From an uncultured Brachyspira sp. (GTDB lineage Bacteria; Spirochaetota; Brachyspiria; Brachyspirales; Brachyspiraceae): a DNA stretch of 64,000 nucleotides. The position numbers and the translations under genes are program-made. Location: assembly GCF_910588665.1 (NCBI RefSeq), contig NZ_CAJUPR010000002.1, forward strand, positions 190,031 to 254,030. Direction: 5' to 3'. Shown in pieces: positions 8,127 through 17,527 of this stretch (its first letter is position 1; each line of letters opens with the position of its first letter). Under the pieces are notes generated by a model. It saw nothing but the letters and a program-made list of their open reading frames with translations. It searched no databases and was not told where the DNA came from.

Positions 8127-9176
8127 ATGGCTGTAAAAGTGGCAATAAATGGTTTCGGACGCATAGGTCGTCTGGTTTTTCAGGCATTGGTAGAACGCGG
8201 TTTATTAGGCAAAGAAATAGAAGTTGTTGGCGTGGTTGATGTTAGCACCGATGCTAAATATTTTGCCTATCAATTAAAATATGATTCTGTTCATGGCAAA
8301 ATGAAAGCCGATATAGGTTATGAGGGCGAAGATGTGCTTGTTGTTAATGGAAGCAAAATAAAATGTATTAAAGCGGCTCCTCTTAATCAATTGGAACAGC
8401 TTCCTTGGAAAGATTTAGGCGTAGAATTTGTTATAGAAGCTACAGGTCTTTATACTGAAAAAGAAAAAGCTGAAGGACATATCAAAGCTGGTGCTGAAAA
8501 AGTTATAATATCTGCTCCGGGCAAAGGCGATTTAAAAACTTTTGTCTACGGCGTAAATCATGAGGAATATGATCCTGCAAATCATCATGTGGTATCCAAT
8601 GCTTCCTGTACTACTAACTGTTTAGCTCCTATAGTGCATGTTCTTCTTAAAGAGGGTATAGGCATAGAAACAGGACTTATGACTACTATTCACTCTTATA
8701 CCGCAACTCAGAAAATAGTAGACGGTCCTTCTAAAAAAGATTGGAGAGGCGGACGCGCAGGTGCTATCAATACTATTCCTTCAACTACAGGAGCGGCTAA
8801 AGCTGTAGGAGAGGTGCTTCCTGCTACTAAAGGCAAATTAACAGGTATGAGTTTCAGAGTTGCTACTCCTGATGTTTCAGTTGTAGATTTAACTTTCAGG
8901 AGCGAGAAGGAAACTTCTATTAAAGAATTAGATGTTCTTATGAAAAAAGCTTCAGAAACTTATCTGAAAGATGTTTTAGGCTACTGCAATGAAGAATTGG
9001 TATCAAGCGATTTTATACATGATCCCAGAAGTTCTATTTATGACTCTCTTGCCACTACTCAGAACAATTTGAAAGATGAGAAAAGATTCTTTAAAATTGT
9101 TTCTTGGTATGATAATGAATGGGGCTATTCCAACAGAGTAATTGATTTATTATTATATATGTACGGCAGAAAATAA
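8127..9176 (+). CDS. gap: Glyceraldehyde-3-phosphate dehydrogenase
   Basis: This enzyme oxidises glyceraldehyde-3-phosphate to 1,3-bisphosphoglycerate with NAD in glycolysis. The 349-residue protein has the NGFGRIG dinucleotide motif (8-14), Asp at about 38 (VVGVVDVS) that favours NAD, the catalytic Cys161 in SNASCTTNCLAP and the catalytic His189 in TTIHSYTATQ, plus the C-terminal WYDNEWGYSNRV. It is slightly longer than the ~335-residue norm because of small insertions in the NAD domain, as seen in some bacterial and kinetoplastid enzymes. AGGAG lies 7-8 nt before the ATG. pgk follows after a hairpin, so the two glycolytic genes are adjacent but may be separately tuned. Confidence 0.97.
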   Translation: MAVKVAINGFGRIGRLVFQALVERGLLGKEIEVVGVVDVSTDAKYFAYQLKYDSVHGKMKADIGYEGEDVLVVNGSKIKCIKAAPLNQLEQLPWKDLGVEFVIEATGLYTEKEKAEGHIKAGAEKVIISAPGKGDLKTFVYGVNHEEYDPANHHVVSNASCTTNCLAPIVHVLLKEGIGIETGLMTTIHSYTATQKIVDGPSKKDWRGGRAGAINTIPSTTGAAKAVGEVLPATKGKLTGMSFRVATPDVSVVDLTFRSEKETSIKELDVLMKKASETYLKDVLGYCNEELVSSDFIHDPRSSIYDSLATTQNNLKDEKRFFKIVSWYDNEWGYSNRVIDLLLYMYGRK

Positions 9177-9213
9177 TAATAAGTTATAATAACTATTTAT
9201 TAGGCTATAATAT

Positions 9214-9250
9214 AAGGGTGTTATATTTAATTATAGCACCCTTTAAATTT
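9214..9250 (+). terminator. Hairpin between gap and pgk
   Basis: AAGGGTGTTATA and TATAGCACCCTT form a 12-position stem (one G-U pair in RNA) with a 6-nt loop, followed by TAAATTTTATT. The T tract is interrupted, so it may act as an attenuator or partial terminator rather than a full stop. Confidence 0.6.
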
Positions 9251-9287
9251 TATTAGTAAATGCAAATAATAATATAAGGATTTGAAT

Positions 9288-10487
9288 ATGAAAAAAACGG
9301 TAAAAGATATAGATATCAAAGGAAAAAAAGTTATAATGAGAGTGGATTTTAATGTCCCTCTAGATAAAGAAACCGGTTCTAAAATAACAGACAGTACAAG
9401 AGTAGATGCCGCTATGCCTACTATAGAATATATACTTTCTCAGAATGCATCTCTTATACTTATGAGCCATTTGGGAAGACCTAAGGGAGAGCCTAATCCT
9501 AAATATTCTTTAAAACCTGTTTACGATTATTTGAAAACCAAACTTCCGAATAATAAAGCGGAATTTGCAGATGACTGCATAGGAGACAAAGTAAAAAAAC
9601 AAGCCTCAGAACTTAAATCAGGAGATGTTCTTCTTCTTGAAAATTTAAGATATCATGCTGAGGAAGAAAAAAACGATGCGGCTTTCTCCAAGCAATTAGC
9701 AGATTTAGCCGATGTTTATGTTAATGATGCTTTCGGCACAGCGCACAGAGCACATGCTTCGACCGCAGGAATAGTTTCTGCTAAAGCGGGTATGCCGGCA
9801 GTTGCGGGCTTTTTAATGGAAAAAGAAATTAAATATTTAGGCGATGCCGTTTCCAGTCCTGCACGTCCTTTCGCAGCCATTATAGGCGGTGCAAAAGTTT
9901 CATCTAAAATATCGGTGCTTAAAAATCTGCTTAATAAAGTTGATACTTTAATAGTTGTAGGCGGTATGGCTTATACTTTCTTTAAAGCTAAAGGGTTTGA
10001 AATAGGAGCCTCTTTATGCGAAGATGATTATATAGCCACAGCTAAAGAAATTATGGATAAAGCTGAAGAATTAAATAAAACTTTATATCTGCCCGTTGAT
10101 AATGTTGTAGCCGATAAATTTGATAATAATGCCGATATAAAAACAGTAGATTCCGATAAAATACCTGCAGGCTGGATGGGTATGGATGTGGGACCTAAAA
10201 CTTTAAAAGATCTTGAAGATATACTTAAAAATGCTAAAACTATTGTATGGAACGGACCTTTAGGAGTATTTGAAATGTCTAATTTTTCTAAAGGCACATT
10301 TGAAACTGCTAAATTTATAGCCGATTCAAAAGCTGTAAGTATTATAGGCGGAGGAGACAGTGTATCTGCGGTTAATAAATCGGGTGTTGCTGATAAAATG
10401 TCTCATGTATCTACAGGAGGGGGCGCTTCTTTAGAGTTTCTTGAAGGAATAGAGCTTCCGGGTATAGCAGTATTACAGGATAAATAA
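9288..10487 (+). CDS. pgk: Phosphoglycerate kinase
   Basis: Pgk transfers the acyl phosphate of 1,3-bisphosphoglycerate to ADP, the step after Gap. The 399-residue product shows the N-terminal RVDFNVPLD substrate motif, LMSHLGRPKG, ENLRYHAEEE, NDAFGTAHRAHAST, AIIGGAKVSSKI in the hinge and the C-terminal nucleotide motifs WNGPLGVFE and IIGGGDSVSAV. The frame extends to a TTG at 9282, but AAGGA at 9276-9280 is correctly placed for the ATG at 9288, which I use. A strong terminator follows 20 bp after the stop. Confidence 0.97.
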   Translation: MKKTVKDIDIKGKKVIMRVDFNVPLDKETGSKITDSTRVDAAMPTIEYILSQNASLILMSHLGRPKGEPNPKYSLKPVYDYLKTKLPNNKAEFADDCIGDKVKKQASELKSGDVLLLENLRYHAEEEKNDAAFSKQLADLADVYVNDAFGTAHRAHASTAGIVSAKAGMPAVAGFLMEKEIKYLGDAVSSPARPFAAIIGGAKVSSKISVLKNLLNKVDTLIVVGGMAYTFFKAKGFEIGASLCEDDYIATAKEIMDKAEELNKTLYLPVDNVVADKFDNNADIKTVDSDKIPAGWMGMDVGPKTLKDLEDILKNAKTIVWNGPLGVFEMSNFSKGTFETAKFIADSKAVSIIGGGDSVSAVNKSGVADKMSHVSTGGGASLEFLEGIELPGIAVLQDK

Positions 10488-10508
10488 TATTTTGTAATGA
10501 ATTATGAG

Positions 10509-10541
10509 CCGCCTACGCCTTAAGGTTTCGGCGGTTTTTTT
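10509..10541 (+). terminator. Rho-independent terminator after pgk
   Basis: CCGCC (10509-10513) pairs with GGCGG (10530-10534) across a 16-nt loop and is followed at once by seven T residues. The GC-rich stem stands out sharply in this AT-rich background. Confidence 0.85.
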
Positions 10542-10647
10542 ATTAATAATCTTATAAAAAAACTGTTCTTGAAAAAACTTTTATATATGTTATAATTTAA
10601 ATATATTAAAAATAAAAAGGATTTTGTTTTTTAGGGATATAAATATT

Positions 10648-11265
10648 ATGGACGAAATTATTGATAAAATATATAAAAATGAAGCTGTTTCGGATAATAC
10701 GGAGAACGGTATAGACGAATCCTTACTTTCAAATGATGAAGAACTTGAAAAGCTTATGGAGGCGGTTATATATGTTGAAGGAAATGTTGCCATAAGCAGG
10801 CTCAGAACTCTTTTTAAATGCGAGAATTCGGATATAAGAAATCATATAGAAAATATTAATAACAGATACAGGAATGCAAAAAGCTCTTTGGAAATACTTG
10901 AGGTAGGAGATTCTATTTTTATGACGATAATACCTTCAGCATTCGGAACATTATCTGCAATATATGATAAAAAAAGAAAGAAAAAAATATCAAAGGCAAT
11001 GCTTCAGACTCTTTCAATAATAGCATATAAGCAGCCTTTAACTAAAGCCGAAATTGACGATATAAGACAAAGCGACAGCGGATATCATCTTAGAGTTTTA
11101 ATGGAAGACGGCTTTATTGCTTGGAAGGGAAGAAAGGACTATTTAGACAAAAGACAGACTTACGGAACTACGGATAAATTCTTAATGCATTTCGGCATAA
11201 ACAGTTTAGATGATCTTCCTAAATTAAGAGAATTAAAAGATTTAGAGTTTAATAAAAATGAATAA
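10648..11265 (+). CDS. scpB: Chromosome condensation protein ScpB
   Basis: ScpB is the winged-helix kleisin-associated subunit of the SMC-ScpA-ScpB condensin that compacts and segregates the chromosome. Family features are LMEAVIYVEGNVAISRLRTLF, the first winged helix, LQTLSIIAYKQPLTKAEIDDIRQSD and the LRVLMEDGFIAWKGRKDYLDKRQTYGTTDKFLMHFGI core. I use the ATG at 10648 (205 residues, AGGGAT upstream) in place of an upstream TTG at 10624. scpA is not adjacent. In bacteria with ParB, condensin is loaded at parS, which makes the parS-like pair earlier in this window worth noting. Confidence 0.92.
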   Translation: MDEIIDKIYKNEAVSDNTENGIDESLLSNDEELEKLMEAVIYVEGNVAISRLRTLFKCENSDIRNHIENINNRYRNAKSSLEILEVGDSIFMTIIPSAFGTLSAIYDKKRKKKISKAMLQTLSIIAYKQPLTKAEIDDIRQSDSGYHLRVLMEDGFIAWKGRKDYLDKRQTYGTTDKFLMHFGINSLDDLPKLRELKDLEFNKNE

Positions 11266-11289
11266 TAAAAATATTTAATAAAAAATATT

Positions 11290-11329
11290 AAGTCTTTGCT
11301 TTTTATAAAAACAAAGACTTTATTTTTAT
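11290..11329 (+). terminator. Terminator after scpB
   Basis: AAGTCTTTG (11290-11298) and CAAAGACTT (11312-11320) form a 9-bp stem with a 13-nt loop, followed by TATTTTTATG. It separates scpB from the nuclease-methylase gene, which has its own promoter-like sequence. Confidence 0.75.
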
Positions 11330-11435
11330 GTTTTTTAAATAAAAGTTTTATTTATATATACCTGTACTATAATATTTACTTTTGTATTTTAAGCTTCTGT
11401 ATTAATTATATTTAAATCTGAATTTAAATATTTCT

Positions 11436-11464
11436 TTGACAATTAGAAGTTTTTAGTATATCAT
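11436..11464 (+). promoter_or_regulatory. Promoter of the nuclease-methylase gene
   Basis: TTGACA (11436-11441) and TATCAT (11459-11464) are separated by 17 bp, 29 bp before the ATG at 11494. Together with the scpB terminator upstream, this makes the following gene an independent transcription unit. Confidence 0.6.
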
Positions 11465-11493
11465 TTCATAAATCATTATTCAGGAAGTAATAA

Positions 11494-13713
11494 ATGCATA
11501 ATATATTTTTAGATTTTGATATTAATAGATTTGATATTGATTCATTTAATGAGAGTTCTGTTAGAGAGGAGATAATTATTCCTTTTTTTAGTTTTATTGG
11601 TATAAAAAATACAAATATAGAAAGAGGTAAAAAACTACAATCTAATTATGTAATGCAGGGTTCTATAAAAAAAACTATCAATAAATTTCCTGATTATATT
11701 GTTTATGATGATAACCATAAAACATTATTTGTAATGGATGCAAAATCTCCAAATGAAAAAGTTATAGATGATGATCATATAGAGCAGATATTTTCTTATG
11801 CTTCACATAGAGAAATACAAACAGATAAATGTTTATTATGTAATGGAAGAGAATTTGCTTTATTTAAAATGCCTTCTCATAAGCCAATTTTAAAATATGC
11901 AATAAATGAATTAGATGAAGATAAAATTAATATATTAAAGAAATATTTACTATTTAATAATAGTAATGAAATATCTATAGAAGAATTGGATAATAATACT
12001 GAATTTGATTATTTAAATATTAAATTTCCTAAAGTAATAAAGAAACCTAGAAAACAAGCAAGTAAAATACATTATGGGGTTCATGGATATTTTACAAAAC
12101 AATCTTGGGATATAGTAGAATCTCATATAAAGCAATTTACTAAAATAGGTGATTTAGTATTAGATTCATTTTCAGGTTCCGGAGTTACATTTATAGAATC
12201 AGTTTTAAATGGAAGAAGTTCTATATATATAGATTTAAACCCATTAACAGTTTTTTGGACTGAAGCTTTATTTGAAGATGTAAGTATAGATTCATTACAA
12301 AATTCAGTAGATAGAATATTAAAAAAATTCAATGATTTGAGACCAAGAAATGATAAAGAAATAAATAAATATTTAAAAGAATTAGATTTGCCTGAAAATT
12401 TACAATTGCCGAAAACAGCAGATGCAAAATATTTACATGATATTTTTTCAAAAAAACAAATGGCAGAATTAGCATTACTTAAAAGTTTAATTTTAAAAGA
12501 GAAAAAAAATATAAGAAATTGTTTATTATTAGCTTTTTCAAGTTCAATTACACAGAATAATTTAACTTATCATACATCAAAATTCAATGAAAAAAATATA
12601 TATGCTGGTGATGCAGGAATATTCAGATATTATAGATATAGAATAGCTCCAAATCCTACAAAAGTTGATTTAGCAATTTCTTTTAAAAATAAATCTAAAA
12701 ATTTAATTAGTGCTAAAATAGAAATTAATAAACATAATTATAAAAAGGCATTATCTAATAGTCGTATATTAAAAGGCAATGCTACAAAATTAATTGAAAT
12801 AGAAGACGAAAGTATAGATTATATATACACAGATCCTCCTTATGGTGCTAAAATAGAATATCTTGATTTATCTATAATGTGGAATGCTTGGCTTGATTTT
12901 AAAGTATCAGAAGAAGATTATAAAAATGAGGCTATAGAAGGCGGCAAACTAAATAAAACTTCAGAAGAATATCAATATTTAATAAAAGAGTCTATTAAAG
13001 AAATGTTCAGAGTTCTTAAATGGAATAGATGGCTTAGTTTTGTATTCCAGCATCAGGATCCTAAATATTGGCATCTAATAGTTGAAACAGCTATAAATGT
13101 TGGTTTTGAATATGCAGGATGTCAAAGATATTCTAATGGACAAACTTCTTTTAAAAAAAGACAGAATCCTTTTTCTGTATTATCAGGACAATTAATTATT
13201 TATTTTAAAAAAATTAATAATCCGAAAGCTATGATTAAACATGATTTAGGTGCTGATATATTAGATATTATTATTAATAATATTGAAGCTCTAATAGCTA
13301 AAAATCATGGTGCTACTATAGATGAAATATATGATGAATTAATAGTACATGGATTAGAATTGGGTTTTTTAGATATTTTAAGCGAAAAATATTCTGATTT
13401 AACTCCTACACTAAATGAATATTTTGAATATGATTCAAATACAGAAAAGTATCATTTGAAAAAAAATAATAAATTTAAATCCCATATACCTATAAAATTA
13501 AGAATAAAATATTTTTTAAAATCATATTTACAAAGGGAAAATAGAAATAAAAATTATCCTACCTTTGATGATATAATACTTGATATAATACCTATGTTAA
13601 AAAATGGTGTTACACCAGAAGAACAGACTATTAAAGATGTGCTTAATTCTATAGCTATGCCAAAAGGTGAGGGTTGGGTACTTAATAATGATTCTAGAAC
13701 TTTATTTGATTAA
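11494..13713 (+). CDS. Fused HsdR-N-type nuclease domain and adenine DNA methyltransferase
   Basis: This 739-residue protein joins two enzyme modules. Residues ~15-150 resemble the N-terminal nuclease domain of type I restriction HsdR: Glu26 in a REEIIIPFF helix, Asp67 in FPDYIV and D82-A-K84 in FVMDAKSP make a PD-(D/E)XK site. Residues ~190-580 are an N6/N4 DNA methylase with motif I DSFSGSGVTF (224-233) and catalytic DPPYGAKIEYLD (447-458). The remaining ~160 residues are unrecognised and may contact DNA. No separate specificity or helicase gene is present. Relative to neighbours the gene is visibly A/T-richer, with TTA for most leucines and GGT/GCT in place of GGC/GCC, which suggests horizontal transfer. 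It could be a single-chain restriction-modification enzyme. The nuclease activity is inferred, not shown. Confidence 0.75.
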   Translation: MHNIFLDFDINRFDIDSFNESSVREEIIIPFFSFIGIKNTNIERGKKLQSNYVMQGSIKKTINKFPDYIVYDDNHKTLFVMDAKSPNEKVIDDDHIEQIFSYASHREIQTDKCLLCNGREFALFKMPSHKPILKYAINELDEDKINILKKYLLFNNSNEISIEELDNNTEFDYLNIKFPKVIKKPRKQASKIHYGVHGYFTKQSWDIVESHIKQFTKIGDLVLDSFSGSGVTFIESVLNGRSSIYIDLNPLTVFWTEALFEDVSIDSLQNSVDRILKKFNDLRPRNDKEINKYLKELDLPENLQLPKTADAKYLHDIFSKKQMAELALLKSLILKEKKNIRNCLLLAFSSSITQNNLTYHTSKFNEKNIYAGDAGIFRYYRYRIAPNPTKVDLAISFKNKSKNLISAKIEINKHNYKKALSNSRILKGNATKLIEIEDESIDYIYTDPPYGAKIEYLDLSIMWNAWLDFKVSEEDYKNEAIEGGKLNKTSEEYQYLIKESIKEMFRVLKWNRWLSFVFQHQDPKYWHLIVETAINVGFEYAGCQRYSNGQTSFKKRQNPFSVLSGQLIIYFKKINNPKAMIKHDLGADILDIIINNIEALIAKNHGATIDEIYDELIVHGLELGFLDILSEKYSDLTPTLNEYFEYDSNTEKYHLKKNNKFKSHIPIKLRIKYFLKSYLQRENRNKNYPTFDDIILDIIPMLKNGVTPEEQTIKDVLNSIAMPKGEGWVLNNDSRTLFD

Positions 13714-13732
13714 AAAATAGGATATTTATAGT

Positions 13733-15586
13733 ATGAATAATAAATACGATGTTATAGTAGCAGGAGCAGGCCATGCAGGAATAGAAGCAGCTCTTTCATC
13801 AGCCAGACTCGGTATGAATACTCTTATTATATCTATTAATCTTGATACCATAGGACAGATGTCATGCAATCCTTCTATAGGAGGCGTTGCTAAAGGAACT
13901 ATTGTTAAAGAAATAGATGCATTAGGCGGAGAGATGGGTATTTTAATAGATAAAACTATGATGCAGTTCAGAATGCTTAACAGAAGCAAGGGTAAAGCCG
14001 TATGGGCTCCGCGTGCGCAGGCTGATAAATATGCATATAAAGATGAGGCTTCTAAAACTCTGTACTCTGAAAAAAATCTTGCCATTCATCAGGATATTGT
14101 AACTGAAATTATAACCGAAAATAATACGCTTAAAGGACTTAGAACAGAAAGAGGCAGAGAGTACGAATGCCAAGCTGCCATACTTACCGCAGGAACTTTT
14201 TTAAACGGACTTATTCATATAGGAGGATATCAGAAACCTGCAGGCAGAATAGGAGAGCTTCCCGCTATAGGTCTTTCGGATAATCTAAGAAGCTTAGGAT
14301 TTGAAGTAGGCAGATTAAAAACGGGTACGCCTGCAAGAATAGATTATAATTCTATTAATTTTGATATTCTTGAAGTTCAGAAAGGAGATGATAAAATAAT
14401 CCCTTTTTCTTTTTTAGATGAAAAAATAGATATAGTTCAGGAGCCATGCTATATAACATATACAAATGAAAATATTCATAGGATTATACAGAATAATATT
14501 CATCTTTCGCCTATGTACAGCGGTGCCATAAAAGGCATAGGTCCCAGATACTGTCCAAGCATAGAAGATAAAGTTATAAGATTTGCAGATAAGCCGAGAC
14601 ATCAGCTTCATTTAGAGCGGGAAAGCTATAGGACAAACGAAGTTTATATAAACGGTTTTTCTTCAAGCCTTCCTGAAGAAATACAGATAAAAATGATAAG
14701 AGCTTTAAAAGGATTGGAGGAGGCGAAAATATTAAAGCCAGCTTATGCGGTGGAGTATGATTATGTTAATCCCATAGAGTTAAAACCTACTTTGGAAGCG
14801 AAGAAAATAGAAGGCTTATTTTTAGCAGGACAGATTAACGGAACAAGCGGATATGAGGAAGCGGCATGTCAGGGACTTATGGCTGGAATAAATGCTTGTT
14901 TAAAAATAAAAAAAGAATCTCCGTTTATATTAAAAAGAAGCGACGGATATATAGGTGTTTTAATTGATGATTTAACGGCTAAGGGTACAAAAGAGCCTCA
15001 TAGAATGTTTACATCTCAGGCGGAACATAGAATGCTTTTAAGACAGGATAATGCCGATGAAAGATTAACAGAGCTTTCTTATAATATAGGATTGGCAGAT
15101 AAAGAAAGACTTTATAAAGTAAGAGATAAAAAACAAAAAACTCAGATACTTGCAGATTATCTAAGTAAACGCACTCTTACTAAAAGGGAAGCCGAATCTT
15201 TGGGATTTAAAAAAGAGGCGGAGGAATACCGAAGTATGAGTTTAGCCTCTGTAATAAAGCGCCCCGAATGCGGTATTAATATGCTTAAGCATTTGATAGA
15301 AGGCGAATATAATGAAAATGTTTTGGAGAATGCAGAAATATATATTAAGTATGAGGGATATATTTCAAGATATTTAAATGAAATAAAGGATATTGAAAAG
15401 TATGAAAACATGATTATACCGAATGATTTTGATTATTCTTCTTTAAAGAGCGTAAAAAAAGATGCAGTTAATAAATTAAAGCAGTATAAGCCCTATAATA
15501 TATCGCAGGCTTTGAGAATACCCGAAGTAGATAAATCCGTTGTGCATATTCTTATATTGGCGCTTACCAATAAAAAATATACTTAA
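13733..15586 (+). CDS. mnmG: tRNA uridine-5-carboxymethylaminomethyl modification enzyme MnmG (GidA)
   Basis: MnmG, with MnmE, installs carboxymethylaminomethyl groups at U34 of tRNAs using FAD, NADH and methylene-THF. The 617-residue length is typical. The FAD motif VAGAGHAGIEAA lies near residue 10, followed by SCNPSIGGVAKG, ETDALGG-like EIDALGGEMG, GRLKTGTPARID, YCPSIEDKV and the C-terminal LTKREAESLGF and AEIYIKYEGYI segments. It starts 19 bp after the nuclease-methylase stop, with a weak AGGATA upstream of the ATG. mnmE is not in the window. G and C content returns to the local level here, which marks the previous gene's boundary. Confidence 0.96.
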   Translation: MNNKYDVIVAGAGHAGIEAALSSARLGMNTLIISINLDTIGQMSCNPSIGGVAKGTIVKEIDALGGEMGILIDKTMMQFRMLNRSKGKAVWAPRAQADKYAYKDEASKTLYSEKNLAIHQDIVTEIITENNTLKGLRTERGREYECQAAILTAGTFLNGLIHIGGYQKPAGRIGELPAIGLSDNLRSLGFEVGRLKTGTPARIDYNSINFDILEVQKGDDKIIPFSFLDEKIDIVQEPCYITYTNENIHRIIQNNIHLSPMYSGAIKGIGPRYCPSIEDKVIRFADKPRHQLHLERESYRTNEVYINGFSSSLPEEIQIKMIRALKGLEEAKILKPAYAVEYDYVNPIELKPTLEAKKIEGLFLAGQINGTSGYEEAACQGLMAGINACLKIKKESPFILKRSDGYIGVLIDDLTAKGTKEPHRMFTSQAEHRMLLRQDNADERLTELSYNIGLADKERLYKVRDKKQKTQILADYLSKRTLTKREAESLGFKKEAEEYRSMSLASVIKRPECGINMLKHLIEGEYNENVLENAEIYIKYEGYISRYLNEIKDIEKYENMIIPNDFDYSSLKSVKKDAVNKLKQYKPYNISQALRIPEVDKSVVHILILALTNKKYT

Positions 15587-15723
15587 AAATTATAAATACA
15601 TTATCTGATTTTTGTTTTAAATAGAGGCGTTAATTTTTATAAATAAATTGATTTTTTAAGATTAATTTATATAATTATCTATGTATTTTAATTATTTCTA
15701 TAAATAAAATCAGGAGATATTTA

Positions 15724-16533
15724 ATGAGTTCAGTAGAAGAATTACAAAAAAAGGCTAAGAAATGCAGGCAGATGCTTTTAAAAATGGTTTACGATTCAAA
15801 ATCTGTTGCGCATATAGGAGGATCATTATCGGCTATGGACATGTCTGTTGCCGTATATGACCGATATATTAATGATTTTAAGGATCCCAATAGATGCCGC
15901 TTTGTTTTATCAAAAGGACATGCAGCTGTTATGCAGTATGCAATATTAGCCGATAAAAATATAATAGATACGGAAGAATTAAAAACTTTAAAGCATATAG
16001 GAAGTCGTCTTCAGGGGCACCCAGATATAAATAAAATATCAGAAACCGAAATGAATACGGGACTTTTAGGTCAGGGGCTTGCCGTTGCTATGGGTATGGC
16101 GTATGCCAGAAAAATGAATAATAATAAAAATAAAATATTTGCTTTATGCGGAGATGCTGAGATGCATGAGGGACAAATATGGGAAACGGCACAGCAGGCT
16201 GCTCATTTTAAATTGGATAATTTAGTGGCTATTATAGATAATAACGGCTTATCATCTCATGACCCTGTAAATGAAGTTATTAATTTAGGTTCATTGGAGG
16301 ATAAATTTTCAGTATTTAATTGGAATGTTATATCGGTAAAAGACGGAAACAATATGCAGGAGGTTTTGGAGGCTTTGGATAAGATGGAAAAGCTTAGCGG
16401 AAAACCAACAGCAATTATTATGAAAACTGTAAAAGGAAAAGGGATTTCTTTTTTAGAGAATAATCCGAACAGCCATTCTCTTACAATAGGCGATAAAGAT
16501 TATGAACAGGCAAAAAAAGATTTAGATATGTAA
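15724..16533 (+). CDS. Transketolase, N-terminal (thiamine-PP) subunit
   Basis: This 269-residue protein is the thiamine-diphosphate-binding half of a split transketolase, which moves two-carbon units between sugars in the non-oxidative pentose phosphate pathway. The ThDP motif is visible as CGDAEMHEGQIWETAQQAAHFKLDNLVAIIDNN, and the substrate-side VLSKGHAAVMQYAIL and GLLGQGLAVAMGMAYARK are also present. AGGAGAT precedes the ATG. The C-terminal half is encoded by the next gene 23 bp downstream. Splitting into two genes is common in anaerobes, so it is not a frameshift: both halves start cleanly with their own ribosome binding sites. Confidence 0.93.
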   Translation: MSSVEELQKKAKKCRQMLLKMVYDSKSVAHIGGSLSAMDMSVAVYDRYINDFKDPNRCRFVLSKGHAAVMQYAILADKNIIDTEELKTLKHIGSRLQGHPDINKISETEMNTGLLGQGLAVAMGMAYARKMNNNKNKIFALCGDAEMHEGQIWETAQQAAHFKLDNLVAIIDNNGLSSHDPVNEVINLGSLEDKFSVFNWNVISVKDGNNMQEVLEALDKMEKLSGKPTAIIMKTVKGKGISFLENNPNSHSLTIGDKDYEQAKKDLDM

Positions 16534-16556
16534 ATTATTATTAAGGAATTAAATTT

Positions 16557-17504
16557 ATGATAAATATAGAAAAAACTTCCGCTCCGAGAGCTGTAATCGG
16601 AAAGCATTTAACAAGCTTAATAGAAAAAAACAATAAAATTATAGTTATAGATAATGATTTGGGAACTTCCACATCATCATACGATGTGTCGAAAACTTAT
16701 CCTAATAATTATTGGGAGCTCGGAATAGGAGAGCAGAGTTCTTTAAGTGCGGCTACTGGTTTGGCTTTGGAAGGAATGCTTCCAGTATATGTTAATTTTG
16801 CAATATTTGCAAGCGCAACCGTATGGACTCAGATAAGGCAGGCTGCTTATGCTAAAGCCGATATTAAAATAATAGCAACTCACCCTGGTTTGGATGCCGG
16901 ACCTGACGGGGCAAGCCATCAGGCTACTCAGGATTTGGCATTGATGAGATGCATGCCTAATATGAATATACTTCTTCCTTCAGATGAGAATGATGTAAAA
17001 TCAGCCGTAAGTTATGCTTTACATAATAAAGGGCTTTATTATGTGAGGGTTGCAAGAGAACCTGTCCCTATTATGTACGGTTCTTTTGAAGAAGCCGATT
17101 TTAATATTACAAATAAGGTTATTAATTCTACAGGCGATGATGTTGCATTATTCTTTGAAGGATCTTCATTTGAGCAGGCTATAGAGGCGGCTAATTTATT
17201 GGAGAAGAATAATATAACATATCATTTGATACATGTACGCTCTTTAAAGCCTTTGGATACTGAAAATATTTTAAATTATGCAGAAAAAGTAAAATGCATG
17301 GTTACATTAGAAAATCATAGTATTATAGGCGGATTGGGAAGCGCTTTTGCTGAAGTTCTTGCAGGGTATAAGGACTTTGCTCCTTTGAAAATAGCGGGCT
17401 GCGATGATGTATTTACGGAATCAGGAAAATCTTCGGAGCTTAAATTAAAATACGGCGTTTCGGCAGTAAATGTCCTTAAAAAAGTAAAAGAAGTTATAAA
17501 ATAG
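16557..17504 (+). CDS. Transketolase, C-terminal (pyrimidine-binding) subunit
   Basis: The 315-residue partner of the preceding gene carries the transketolase pyrimidine-binding and C-terminal domains. Recognisable segments are the catalytic-Glu region NYWELGIGEQSSLSAATGLALEG, THPGLDAGPDGASHQATQDLALMRCMPN, YYVRVAREPVP and the C-terminal HVRSLKPLD and LENHSIIGGLGSAFAEVL. TAAGGAATTAA is the ribosome binding region. It must assemble with the N-terminal subunit because the active site lies between the two domains. The following NERD gene starts 23 bp later, but its function is unrelated. Confidence 0.93.
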   Translation: MINIEKTSAPRAVIGKHLTSLIEKNNKIIVIDNDLGTSTSSYDVSKTYPNNYWELGIGEQSSLSAATGLALEGMLPVYVNFAIFASATVWTQIRQAAYAKADIKIIATHPGLDAGPDGASHQATQDLALMRCMPNMNILLPSDENDVKSAVSYALHNKGLYYVRVAREPVPIMYGSFEEADFNITNKVINSTGDDVALFFEGSSFEQAIEAANLLEKNNITYHLIHVRSLKPLDTENILNYAEKVKCMVTLENHSIIGGLGSAFAEVLAGYKDFAPLKIAGCDDVFTESGKSSELKLKYGVSAVNVLKKVKEVIK

Positions 17505-17527
17505 TTTTGCCTTATTAAACTTAAGAT

